Origin: Phytophthora quininea
Lineage: Eukaryota > Oomycota > Peronosporomycetes > Peronosporales > Peronosporaceae
Direction of reading: 5' to 3'
Length of the DNA: 64,000 bases
Assembly: GCA_011947345.1 (NCBI GenBank)
Contig: JAAVTG010000614.1
Location: forward strand, 310,001-374,000
The translations under genes and the position numbers were made by a program. Positions within the stretch are counted from its first letter, which is position 1. Every line of letters begins with the position of its first letter. Positions 32,518-41,865 of this stretch are shown in pieces. The notes below the pieces were generated by a model. The model was given only the letters and a program-made list of their open reading frames with translations. It was not told where the DNA came from and did no database searches.

Positions 32518-33731
32518 ATGGAGGACAACGCCGAGCTGCAGGTATGACGCGGCTTGAAGCCGTCCAAGAGGAACAACAACAGCACTAGAGCTGCTGGAAA
32601 CTTGTGCATCTACTAAAATTGTGTCTTGATGTTCTGCTGTATGTGTTTTTATCGGGATCCCGACCGGGTAGAACGAAGAAATCGAGGTCTTGCAGGTGAA
32701 CTCATACGTCAAGCGCTTGTGATAAGGGATTTGTACTGAAGTTAACTCTTAAATTGCAGTCCATCTTCGAAGACGAGTTCCAACTCAAAGAGGACTTTGA
32801 TCTCCCGGGCGCGACGAGATCCTTCACCATATCAGTGCCCGGACCGCACGCCATTGTGCTGCTAGTGCACCTACCAGTAGGGTACCCTTCGTCCGACGCC
32901 CCCATCGCCGAGGTGTACGAGTCTTTCGGACTGACAAATGCTCAGCGTGAAGAGATTCTAAAGGACCTTGTACGTACCCGAACCAACGGGTGTCGTTTCA
33001 AGCGATTGTAAACTAACGCTTTGATGTAGGCGACGATCTTTGAGCGATCGAGTGGACAAGTGTGTCTCTACGAGTGGATCGAAGATGTGAGGGAGAAGTA
33101 CGTCAACGCCGAGTTAGATGCAGCGCAAGTAAATGCTGACGGTGAAGGCAGCGATGAAGAAGGAGTCGCAGCGCACGAGAGACTCGATCCAGTGGAGTAT
33201 TTTGAGTCAGACTCGCAGACGCTGCGTCCTCGAGTGCGGACAGCGCAACTGGTGCGCGACCCTGAGCGCGAAGCCGTGATTGAGCCGCGGATAGTGCACG
33301 GGACAGCCACTATTGACCGCAAAAGCACCTTTGTTGCACATGCATGCCCAGTCACTTGTGTTGAAGACGTGCGTTCCTTCCTAGCGCTGCTGCTAGATGA
33401 CCGCAAGATCGAGCGAGCCATCCACAACATGCTGGCGTACCGAATCATTGGCGAGTTCACTGTCAAGGACAACGATGAGGACGGCGAACACGGTGCTGGC
33501 AGCAAACTGTCAAACCTGTTGGAGCTGCTGAAGGCGGAGAATGTGGCCGTTGTTGTGACGCGGTGGTACGGCGGGATCAAGCTTGGCCCTGATCGCTTCA
33601 AGCACATCAACGCATGTGCAAGGCAAGTACTGGAAGACGGAGGGTTTCTCGATGCGTCGGTTATCCAGCACAAAAGAAGGGCAAGCGATAACTCGTTCAT
33701 TTTTTGTTGTTGCTGGCGAAGTCACTTGTAG
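32518..33731 (+). CDS. IMPACT/YIH1-like RWD protein, copy 1
   Basis: Exons 32518-32541, 32672-32695, 32760-32969 and 33030-33731, all phase 0. The 24-nt second exon (NEEIEVLQ) restores the RWD-domain start ...AELQ-NEEIEVLQ-SIFEDEFQL. RWD continues as ISVPGPHAIVLLVHLPVGYP and AQREEILKDL. The C-terminal UPF0029/IMPACT domain has IVHGTATIDRKSTFVAHACP, LLLDDRKIERAIHNMLAYRI, VTRWYGGIKLGPDRFKHINA. IMPACT/YIH1 binds GCN1 through its RWD and dampens GCN2 activation under amino-acid starvation. The last ~20 residues (NSFIFCCCWRSHL) are odd: one more A in the run at 33673 would end the protein KKKGKR instead. The retrotransposon inserted 14 bp past this stop. Two related copies lie downstream. Confidence 0.85.
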
Positions 33732-33745
33732 AAAAGGTAACGCAG
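33441..33745 (+). repeat. Segmental duplication, left part of copy A
   Basis: It matches 49344-49647 almost base for base, with a 1-bp gap (GGCGGGATC here, GGCGGATC there). It covers the last ~300 bp of IMPACT copy 1 plus a short spacer ending in CGCAG. The homology resumes at 39100, on the other side of the retrotransposon. Confidence 0.95.
33741..33745. repeat. Target site duplication CGCAG (left)
   Basis: The 5-bp direct repeat CGCAG directly precedes the element here and directly follows it at 39100-39104. The empty allele-like site at 49643-49647 has CGCAG once. Confidence 0.95.
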
Positions 33746-34039
33746 TGTCGCGATACCCAGGGTGTTTTCCGAAAGGAAAGTTTATTAATGAGCAAAACCA
33801 AAGAGAAACTCGGCGACGGAAGGCTGCTCCTTCACCGTGCCTCGAACATGCAATAGTGAGCGCGTGCCAGCGCCCACTGAAGACTCATGCAGCGTGCCTC
33901 AAGTCCATCCAGACCTCGTGGCACAATCACGCCGCCATCGGTAGACACCGAGGCGTGCGCCCAACTCCGTCATTGGCCATGCTGGCTTCCGACGTGACCA
34001 CAGCTTGAACATTTTGAACAGAGGTCGTAATCGGCGACA
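33746..34039 (-). repeat. 3' LTR of the retrotransposon (element reads right to left)
   Basis: 294 bp, TGTCG...CGACA, no difference from 38806-39099 seen in a base-by-base reading. It abuts the polypurine tract at 34040. Confidence 0.95.
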
Positions 34040-34080
34040 CTGCCCTCCAAAGCTTGGTCACGACGGGAATTATAGCTCTG

Positions 34081-37000
34081 CTAGTCAACTTGGTCACGCA
34101 GTTCGTCATCCTCACTAGCCATCACGTAGTCGTGCACCTTTTCAGGTACATCTTGGAGGAGTGTTGTCAGTGGCTCCCATGAATTCTCGATGGCCTGCAG
34201 ACCCAACCACGACACGAGAAGCTCCTAGCGCTGAGATGTCGAATTGAAGCGATGGTCAACGAATTCTTCGACACCAATCAACATGCTTTGATTCGCCACC
34301 AATTCCAGCAATTCCTCGGTCACATTGAGCTCACTGTCTGCGTAGAATTTTAGGCGCGAGGCGTGAACTTCGTACTTGCGCCCAGTGATGAGATGGCCGA
34401 TTTCGAAGGAATGGGGAGAGCTGCTGTAATTCGAAATGGGCCGATCCAGTGTCCGAGTAACTTGTGGTTTGGCAGTCGTTGATCGATCCTAGACCACAGG
34501 ACGAAATCACCGACATCAAAATTGGCGAGATTACCCTTGTGCGATGCCATATCTCGGAGCCGCTGTCTTTCTCTCTCATCTGTCACCTCTCGATGCAGAT
34601 CATGCAGAGATGAACGCATGCGATCGACGGAATCGCCAACATTGTTCAGATCCACGACGCGCTCGCTTCTGTCACCGCTGACCGGCAAGACGATAGTGTC
34701 CAATGCCGACATTGCAGGCAAGGCAATGAACATTTCGATTGGGGCGTGACCAGCGAGAGAGTGAACTGGGGTATGGTTCAGATTGGCTTGAATAGCGGGT
34801 ACCAGATACGGCCATTCACGGCTATCAAGAGAGTATTCCAATAGTAGCGCCCGAGCGACTTGAAGAACGTCCTTATTGAGTCTCTCCACTGTGCCGTTTA
34901 GCCATGGTGAGTAGACTGGAGTAAAGTCGAGCTCCACTTTCAATCGCGCCGCCAAATGCTTCACCACCTCGTTTCTGAAGTGCGAACCTTGGTCGGAGCG
35001 CAGCATTTTCGGAGTTCCGTATCTCGCACACCACATGCTTAGGGATTCAGCAGCAATATACGCAGTCGGTGTTGTGCAGGGGAACAACTCGCAAAATGCG
35101 ATAGGCCGTCCTTCACGACCAGAAGATACTTTGTGTCCTCGAATCCCTCACCAAGAGTCAAGAAGTCCCAATGCACGATCTCATTGCGCTGCGTCGGCGT
35201 CAGCAATGGTCCGTACGGTCGTGAGATCAAACGAGGTCCCTTGAAGTGTTTACACAGCAGGCATTCTCGGACAAATTTCGCGACCTTAACTTCCAGTCTT
35301 GCAATGAAAAATCTCTCCTTTATCACCAGGACCATCGGTTCTTGCCCGCGATGACCGTGAGCACCACAGTGAGCAACAACGAAAATTCGAGTGAGAAGTT
35401 CCTTCGCTGCAGTGGGGATCCAAAGACGGCCGTCGACGGTCACCATACCATCCTCCTCCGCGAAATTCGGCAGCGTGGAGCGTTCGCGAGCAGCTTCCTC
35501 CTGAGCATGGAGAACGTCGTCGCGAGTTGGAAAGACAAAGTTGTCATCGCCGAGAGGGCGAAGTCGGGATAGGTCCTCCACGGGGGTAGCGTGCTGGCTG
35601 CGAGTACGCACTGCGGCAACACGAACCACATCGCGTGCGTGCCAGCGCGAGACAATGTCTGCCCAGACATTTTTTCACCTGGAATGTGTTCTATCACGTA
35701 GTTTAAGCCACAGAGTCGCATCGACCATCGCTGCAAGCGATCCCTGATATGTTTCTTGAGCTCAACACCGGGGGCAAAAATGTATGCCAAGTTGGCGTGG
35801 TCGCAATACAACCGGAATCCGCGCGGACGGAGAAGAAGGTATTCCAAGTCGTGGCAAGCTTTGACTATCGGGAATGCCTCCTTCTCCACCACTGACCAGT
35901 TTTCTTCGGAGTGCTTGAAAATTCCACCTTTACACACGATCATTTCATGGTGTTGCTGATCAACAGGCGGCAGTGGGTCCCAGTGTCGGACTTGGGTAAC
36001 AACGATGCTGTAGCCGGTAGCGGATGCATCAGTGAAGAGGAGCATTTCTGCAGCAGGGTCGGGAAATGCCATTAGAGCCGAATCTCGAACCAAATTCACA
36101 ACGGTGCTGAAAGCGGTTTGTTCATCACTCGTCCATGAGGTAGTCACGTTTAGCGCGTTGCGATTCCGCCGACCAATTCTGCTGCGCTCGGCATTCAACT
36201 TGTCTTGTAGTGGAGCAATAAGACGAGCGTAGTTTGGTAACGAATCGTGCAGCCAATTCGTGGCACACACGAAGTATTGCAGCTCAGCGATCGTGGAGGA
36301 CAGGGTCAACTCGGCGAGAGCGCTGACACGCTCAGGGTCGTGCCGAATTCCTTCACTGGAAATAAGGCGTCCGCACCATTTGATCTCCAGTTCGAACAGC
36401 GACGATTTAGCGGCATTCAGCTTGAAGTTAGCTTCTTGGACAAGCCCAAAGAAAACTCGGAGCGTGTCTAAGAACTCGGGGATAGTTGGCGCGAATATTA
36501 TCACGTCATCGACCCACACGAGCGCTGATTTCGGGATTAAAGGTGCCAGCTTGGCTTGGACTTGACTTTGAAAGTGTAGCGCTGAGTCCATGGCCCCTTG
36601 AGGCACACGCATCGGTGTGTACACCCCGTCCGGCGTGACAAATGAGAACACCTCACGACTGTCTTCATGTAGTGGCAATTGCCAGAAACCCTGCGTGAAG
36701 TCGACGCGGCCAAAAACTTTCATTCCCTCCAACGCGTTGAGCATTGTAGCAGCTGATGGCATTGTGCCTGCGATAGGAACGGTGACTTTGTTAACCGGCC
36801 GATAATCGATGGTTAAACGAAACTTATCTTGTGTGCCCGGCTTCCGCACCGGGACCACCGCACACGCCCACCTCGACGCGTTGTTCTGCTCTACTAGTCC
36901 ACTGTCGACGAGAGATTTAACATAGTCGCGGATGAACTGAGCCTGCATGGGCGCGTATTTGCGCGGAGGGCTTCGGTGTGGGACCGCACCAGGCTGTATG

Positions 37001-37707
37001 GTGACTTGCAGCGGATCGACGTTGGCAGGAGGATCCGCGCCTACATCTTCACGCCATACGTCCGGAAACGCTTCCAGCAACTCACGAACGGCGTCGCCAT
37101 GCTCTGCAGGCAAACCGTTCGCAACGGCACGGTCTAGCAACTGAGTGAGAGTGTTGATGTTATCATGAGTTTCCTGTGACTGCTGTGTGCTGGAGATCTC
37201 GTCGCCAACTGGGAATTCATCATTTTCTGCATCAAGCAGCGATGGTCCAGCCAATTGCGCTAGCTGCTGCTCGACGTCGATTCCAAGGCCCTTAAGAACA
37301 TCACGTCCCAACAAAAGTTCGTCACTCTCGCCCTCAATGACGAGGCAGGATACAGAACGCAACATCACTGGTCCAGCGATCGTAGAAAGCTCCAAATCCA
37401 ACAGTGCTTCCTTGGTACACTCTAACTGCCGCCCATCGGCCATCTCCAGCATCACCGGCGTACACAGCGACGCCGTGGAAAGCAATGGTTGTACGGCAAG
37501 TAACGAGTCCATAATACTTTGCGGAACAATGCTCCTATCAGCTCCAGTATCAGGTAGGTAACGGACTTCCAACAGTCCATTGATACGGACCGAGCCCGCG
37601 GGGGTGACGAACCGAGCCGCTTTCGAGCGCGCACTCGACCGTTTCTCCTTGGCTTCACGGAACTGCTTCAGAGCCTCCTCCGCTGCGCGTCCGTGGCAAC
37701 AGGGCAA
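34081..37707 (-). CDS. pol: Retrotransposon pol: protease, reverse transcriptase, RNase H, integrase, chromodomain
   Basis: Protease motif RYLPDTGADRSIVP. RT motifs FRLTIDYRPVNKVT, GRVDFTQGFWQLPL and the active site LVWVDDVIIFAP (VDD instead of the usual YxDD). RNase H has LLFTDASATGYSIVV and RLYCDHANLAYIF. The integrase zinc region has HCGAHGHRG...CLLCKHFKG, and the core VHWDFLTLG, LRSDQGSHFRNEV and SPWLNGTVERLNKD carries D, D and E. The chromodomain ends with NSWEPLTTLLQDVPEKVHDY. The frame is interrupted in homopolymers at 35670-35675, 35093-35096 and 34413-34416, each lacking one base, and by an in-frame TAG about 115 bp before the end. The beginning overlaps the gag frame in the -1 phase. 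Described as a mobile-element polyprotein only. Confidence 0.9.
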
Positions 37708-38647
37708 TCATTCATCCAGTGGGCCCCTTTACAGACCAGACAGCCGTCATGGGGAGGAGCACGCGAAGGCCGAGGTGGTGGTGGCGCAGTGCCACCTGAA
37801 GCAGCTGCAGCTTGTGCCGACGTACGCGATGGCGGAGGCTTCGAACTCGCAGCTCGTTGGGGTCTCTTCTCGGCCTTCATCCCCTTCGAATCGACCTTAG
37901 AGGCGTGCTCATGGGACATCCGGTGGAACCGTTGCTGGACCTTCGCATGTTCCAGTATCAGGTCAATGAGAGCAACATCATCAGATTTGCAGTCACGTCT
38001 CTCCAAGTCCACTAAGCGGCTGATCTGCGCCTTTAGCACCGGGGTTGAAGGTTATCGATCAGCAACCGACACCGAGCCTTCATCCTGCTTTTGTAGTTCC
38101 CATCGTCCTTTTGGCCTGCTCCAATAAGTCCTTGCAATCCATTGTCTTCCACAACGCTGTTGAAGTCCTAATAGTAGCGAAAGATCCTCGCATCACAGTC
38201 CTCAATAGCGAGGTTCATTTTCAGACGTTGACGGAGCAAAGTCGTGACATCTGGCACGAATCCATTCTTTAGGGACTGGCAGCGTGCCTTCACAGCAGCA
38301 ATAATGTCAGCATCCGTCACAAACTCCACTTCCTTCTTCAGCACATAGGTAGCCAGATTTTTCAAAGTGCCTCGCTTGACGGCACCTTTCACAGTAGATA
38401 CCACATTCTCGAACGTTTCACCAGTTGTAGCACAGCGTGTACGCATTTTCTCCTCGTATCGCTCCCATTCACGGAGCCACTCAACGAGGGCAGCATGTTC
38501 CCAGCTAAAGAGCTCGGGGCCTTGATAACTTCGAAAATGGGGTGCGGAATTGACATTTCCACATCTCCATCCAAGTCCACAGTGTAGCGCGTCCCGCCAT
38601 CTTGAAGTTGAAGTGCTATTCAATTGCGAACTTAACTGTGTCCGCAC
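37668..38647 (-). CDS. gag: Retrotransposon gag-like protein with zinc knuckle (interrupted)
   Basis: The N-terminal part includes ALVEWLREWERYEEKMRTRC and LRQRLKMNLAIEDCDARIFR. After an in-frame TAG following RYY it continues DFNSVVEDNGLQGLIGAG. One base short in the G4 run 38041-38044 leads into LKAQISRLVDLERRD and finally the Cys-rich knuckle CLVCKGAHWMNDCP (C-x2-C-x3-H-x4-C). The pol frame begins in the overlapping -1 phase about 40 bp before the gag stop. The start at 38647 is not secure, because the first ~40 residues read less well than those after them. The family is inferred from position, the knuckle and the following pol. Confidence 0.7.
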
Positions 38648-38805
38648 TTAGCAATGGGGTCGCTCGTACTTAAACGACGCGATTCAGTGCTTGAACTCTG
38701 CGTCGACGAACATCTCCAGCCGCCACGCGCACTGAAGAACGAAGAACCGGACACTCGTCGCCCGGGACTAACAAACTCACGCTTCGATGAGCGCAAAGCT
38801 AGCTT

Positions 38806-39099
38806 TGTCGCGATACCCAGGGTGTTTTCCGAAAGGAAAGTTTATTAATGAGCAAAACCAAAGAGAAACTCGGCGACGGAAGGCTGCTCCTTCACCGTGC
38901 CTCGAACATGCAATAGTGAGCGCGTGCCAGCGCCCACTGAAGACTCATGCAGCGTGCCTCAAGTCCATCCAGACCTCGTGGCACAATCACGCCGCCATCG
39001 GTAGACACCGAGGCGTGCGCCCAACTCCGTCATTGGCCATGCTGGCTTCCGACGTGACCACAGCTTGAACATTTTGAACAGAGGTCGTAATCGGCGACA
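38806..39099 (-). repeat. 5' LTR of the retrotransposon
   Basis: No difference from 33746-34039 seen. Being 5' with respect to the minus-strand coding direction, it should hold the element promoter; no TATA motif is evident. Confidence 0.95.
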
Positions 39100-39104
39100 C
39101 GCAG
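39100..39104. repeat. Target site duplication CGCAG (right)
   Basis: Matches 33741-33745. Confidence 0.95.
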
Positions 39105-40225
39105 GATAAAGTAAGTCTGCTTGGCTGTCAAGAGATGAGTGATGCTCGTCCCATCCTGCAGGATATTGTCCACAACAAAGCTGCGAGCTCCAACACAAGC
39201 AAACATGTGCGTGGAATGCGAGCGTGACCAAAAACAGAGCTGCCAGATGAAGAGGTGGAAGTGCTGCAGGTGCGTTGAGATAGGTCAAGCCATGACTCGT
39301 TGCATACGGTGTCTAATGAACGCGGTATTCTTTAACAGTCCATATTCGCGGACGAGTTCCACTTGAGCGGTGATTTCGATCAATCGAATGGAAGGCGATC
39401 GTTCACGATCGAAATTCCTGGACCGCACGCCATGGTTCTACTTGTTCACCTGCCGCAAGGGTATCCCTCGACTGACGCTCCCATCGCTGAAGTGCACGAG
39501 TCGCTCGGTCTCACGAATGCTCAGCGCGATGAGATTGTTGGCAAATTGGTGCGTCGTTCGACCACTACAATACCTTCTGCAAGCTGCTCCTAACCATTCA
39601 TCTTCTTGCTGTATAGGTCGCAATTTTCGCTCGATCGAGCGGCCAAGTGTGTCTGTACGAGTGGACCGCAGAGCTTCGCGAGATCTACTCGACTAGCCAA
39701 ACTGATGAACATAAAGAGCCAAAGCCGTCAAAGGAAGGTATCTCCGAACAAGAACCGACCGCACTTTGCTTCGACTCGGGCCCTCACACGCTGCGACCTC
39801 GCACTCGAACAGCCCAAGCAGTGCGCGACCGAAGCCGTGAAGTGAAGTTGGCACCGCTCATCTTCCACGGCAGCACCATCGTCGACCGGAAAAGCGTCTT
39901 CCAAGGCCACGCGTGTCCTCTCGAGCGTCGCCGACGTTCGCTCCTTTCTGGCGGTGCTGCTGGACGATCGGAAGGTCAGTCGCGCGTGCCACAACATGTT
40001 GGCGTACCGGATCACCGGCGACTTCACCATCAAGGACAACGACGAGGATCGGGAGGACGGCGCCGGCAGCAAGATGCTGCACCTGATGGAGCTGACCAAA
40101 GCGGAAAACGTGGCCGTCGTGGTCAGCCGATGGTGCGGAGGTATCCACTTGGGGCCGGATCGCTTCAAGCACATTAACGCATGTGCACGTGAGGCGCTGG
40201 AAGGAGGAGGACTCATTGACGTCTC
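39100..40225 (+). repeat. Segmental duplication, right part of copy A
   Basis: Matches 49643-50771 with two small gaps (AAA here versus AAAA; ACAGAGC versus ACAGAGAGC) and few substitutions. It covers IMPACT copy 2 except its last ~17 codons. Confidence 0.95.
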
Positions 40226-40277
40226 CCTACTGCCTCGAAGTCGCAAGAAGAAGACCAAGAAGCACGTGCATCCGTGA
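39135..40277 (+). pseudogene. IMPACT/YIH1-like copy 2, probably frame-disrupted
   Basis: A first exon begins MSDARPILQDIVHN, but here it runs into a stop. The duplicate at 49678, with 3 extra bases, stays open to ELPDEEVEVLQ. Exon 2 (39339-39548) encodes the RWD core IEIPGPHAMVLLVHLPQGYP. Exon 3 (39617-40277) carries IFHGSTIVDRKSVFQGHACP, then after a +1-type break LAVLLDDRKVSRACHNMLAY, VSRWCGGIHLGPDRFKHINA and a Lys-rich end RSRKKKTKKHVHP. The break near 39925 (TGTCCTCTCGAG) is present in both duplicates, so it predates the duplication or is a shared systematic error. The gene may be a real pseudogene, in contrast to the homopolymer-only breaks elsewhere. Confidence 0.7.
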
Positions 40278-40608
40278 AAAAGGTTAGAACTATCGACTTG
40301 TAGACGGACGATCCGAGCTGTCACTTCAACTCCACGTGGCGGTTTGGACTCCAGAGGACTTGCGCATACCGAAGCACCTTTGCCAGTGGTTGTTGCCAAC
40401 AACAGCTTGTTGAAGATGTTGTTGTGAATAGTGCCGTGGCATGATGTGCTGCATGGACCCTGAGAGACTTTCTGAGAGACTCGCTGCTATCGTGGCAACG
40501 TCAACTCGGGCTCAGATTCGAAGCACACGTCTTTTCACTATGTGCCCTGTGGACGAAGCTTGTCACTTTCGGATCCTCCGCCGACCCCACACTTCCGTCT
40601 TGTCGCTC
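40278..40608. other. Intergenic interval before arginase
   Basis: No supported gene. A frame from 40441 leads into arginase, but its extra N-terminal residues lack resemblance, and the in-frame Met at 40609 starts a good mitochondrial presequence. Confidence 0.4.
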
Positions 40609-41740
40609 ATGATCCGCCGCGCGTCCTCCACTCTGCACCGAGTGCAGCAGCGCAGCATCACCAGCTCCACCCAGCGCCAATGGGACGAGGTGCGGCCTCA
40701 CATCCACCCCGGACAGCAGCGCAACCCGCTGCTGAGCCTGCCGCAGACCGTGTCCGTCATTGGCGCCCCCATGACCTGTACGTTGTCACGCCAATGCCAA
40801 CCCTACCCACCACCACCACCGCTAACTATTACGTATCCAACCAGACGGACAACCGTTGCTGGGCACCGACAGCGGCCCGGATCTACTGCGTGAGGCGGGA
40901 CTGCACAAGGTGCTAGTGGACTTGGGCTGGTCCGTCGAAGAGACGGGTAACCTCAAATTCCAGCCGCCCGCACACAACGACCCCGTGCTGGACCCTCGCT
41001 ACGGCAAGGCCAAGCAGTGCTTCCCAGTGGGCAACGGCACCAAACAACTCTACGAAACCTTCAAGAAGAAGCAGAGCGAAGGCAAGTTCTGCCTCGTGCT
41101 CGGTGGAGACCACACCATTGGTGCCGGGTCGCTGGCGGGACTGCTGTCGGTGCACCCCGACGCCGGAGTGATCTGGGTGGATGCCCACGCCGACATCAAC
41201 ACGCCCGCCGGCTCAGACTCGGGCAACATGCACGGCATGCCCATCGCGTTCCTCATGAAGGACATGGTGGACAGCTCCAAGATCCCTGGCTTCGAGTGGC
41301 TCGTGAACGGCCCCACCATGAACCCGGACCAGCTCGTCTACATCGGTCTGCGCGACGTCGACAACTTCGAGCGTCGGGTGATTCATGAGAAGGGCATCAA
41401 AGCCTTCAGTATGCAGGACGTGGACCGCTACGGCATCGGCAAGACGATGGAGATGGCGCTGGACCACCTGTGCGCCAAGAAGCAGCGGCCGCTCCACATG
41501 AGTTACGACATCGACGCGGTGGACCCGCTAGTGGCTCCGTCTACTGGAACGCGTGTACGTGGCGGACTTACGTGGCGTGAAGCGCACTACGTTGCCGAAG
41601 CCGTGGCCGAAACCAACTTGCTCTGCGGGCTGGACATGGTCGAAGTGAACCCGACGCTGGCACCGGGCAACGGCGCCCAGATCACCGTGGACATGGCTCT
41701 ACTACTGATCTCGTCGGCAATGGGCAACCGCATCTTGTAG
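40609..41740 (+). CDS. Arginase, probably mitochondrial
   Basis: Exons 40609-40777 and 40845-41740 encode 354 residues. The 67-nt intron starts GTACGT and ends AACCAG. The N-terminus MIRRASSTLHRVQQRSITSS is Arg/Ser-rich without acids, a typical mitochondrial presequence. Metal-binding and catalytic motifs are all present: LGGDHTIGAGS, WVDAHADINTP, SYDIDAVDP, plus the arginase PLLGTDSGPDLLREAGL near the start and EVNPTLAP near the end. It hydrolyses arginine to ornithine and urea with a two-manganese centre. Agmatinase is less likely given the start motif and the DAHADINTP context. No indels and strongly G/C-ending codons. Neighbours are unrelated. Confidence 0.95.
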
Positions 41741-41865
41741 GGTAGATAGTCGCAGCTGCAACAAATCGGACCAAACATCCTCGTGAGCGCACCAATACGA
41801 CGCTTTTTACGTCGTTTCCACAATTTGCTGCCATTGCCAAATTCACCACCACCAGAACCACCACG

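Larger units (their letters stand above)
33746..39099 (-). mobile_element. Ty3/gypsy-type LTR retrotransposon with chromodomain (5354 bp), inserted between IMPACT copies
   Basis: Two 294-bp direct repeats that look identical by eye bound the element. Each begins TGTCG and ends CGACA, and the whole is flanked by a perfect 5-bp duplication CGCAG. Coding runs on the minus strand: gag-like with a CCHC-type knuckle, then protease, reverse transcriptase, RNase H, integrase and chromodomain, the order of Ty3/gypsy chromoviruses. A purine-rich tract (TTTGGAGGGCAG on the minus strand) abuts the 3' LTR at 34040. Behind the 5' LTR the minus strand reads AAGCTAGCTTTGCGC, with no obvious TGG-type primer site. 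LTRs without visible differences mean a recent insertion. Confidence 0.95.

Noticed and set aside
33746..34039. The repeated 294-bp unit as a conserved gene or UTR of IMPACT
   Set aside because: Inverted TGTCG/CGACA ends, the target duplication and the pol genes between the copies show it is an LTR.
34081..38647. Two competing readings: endogenous virus versus retrotransposon
   Set aside because: No envelope-like frame exists between pol and the 3' LTR; chromodomain and gene order fit a Ty3/gypsy element.
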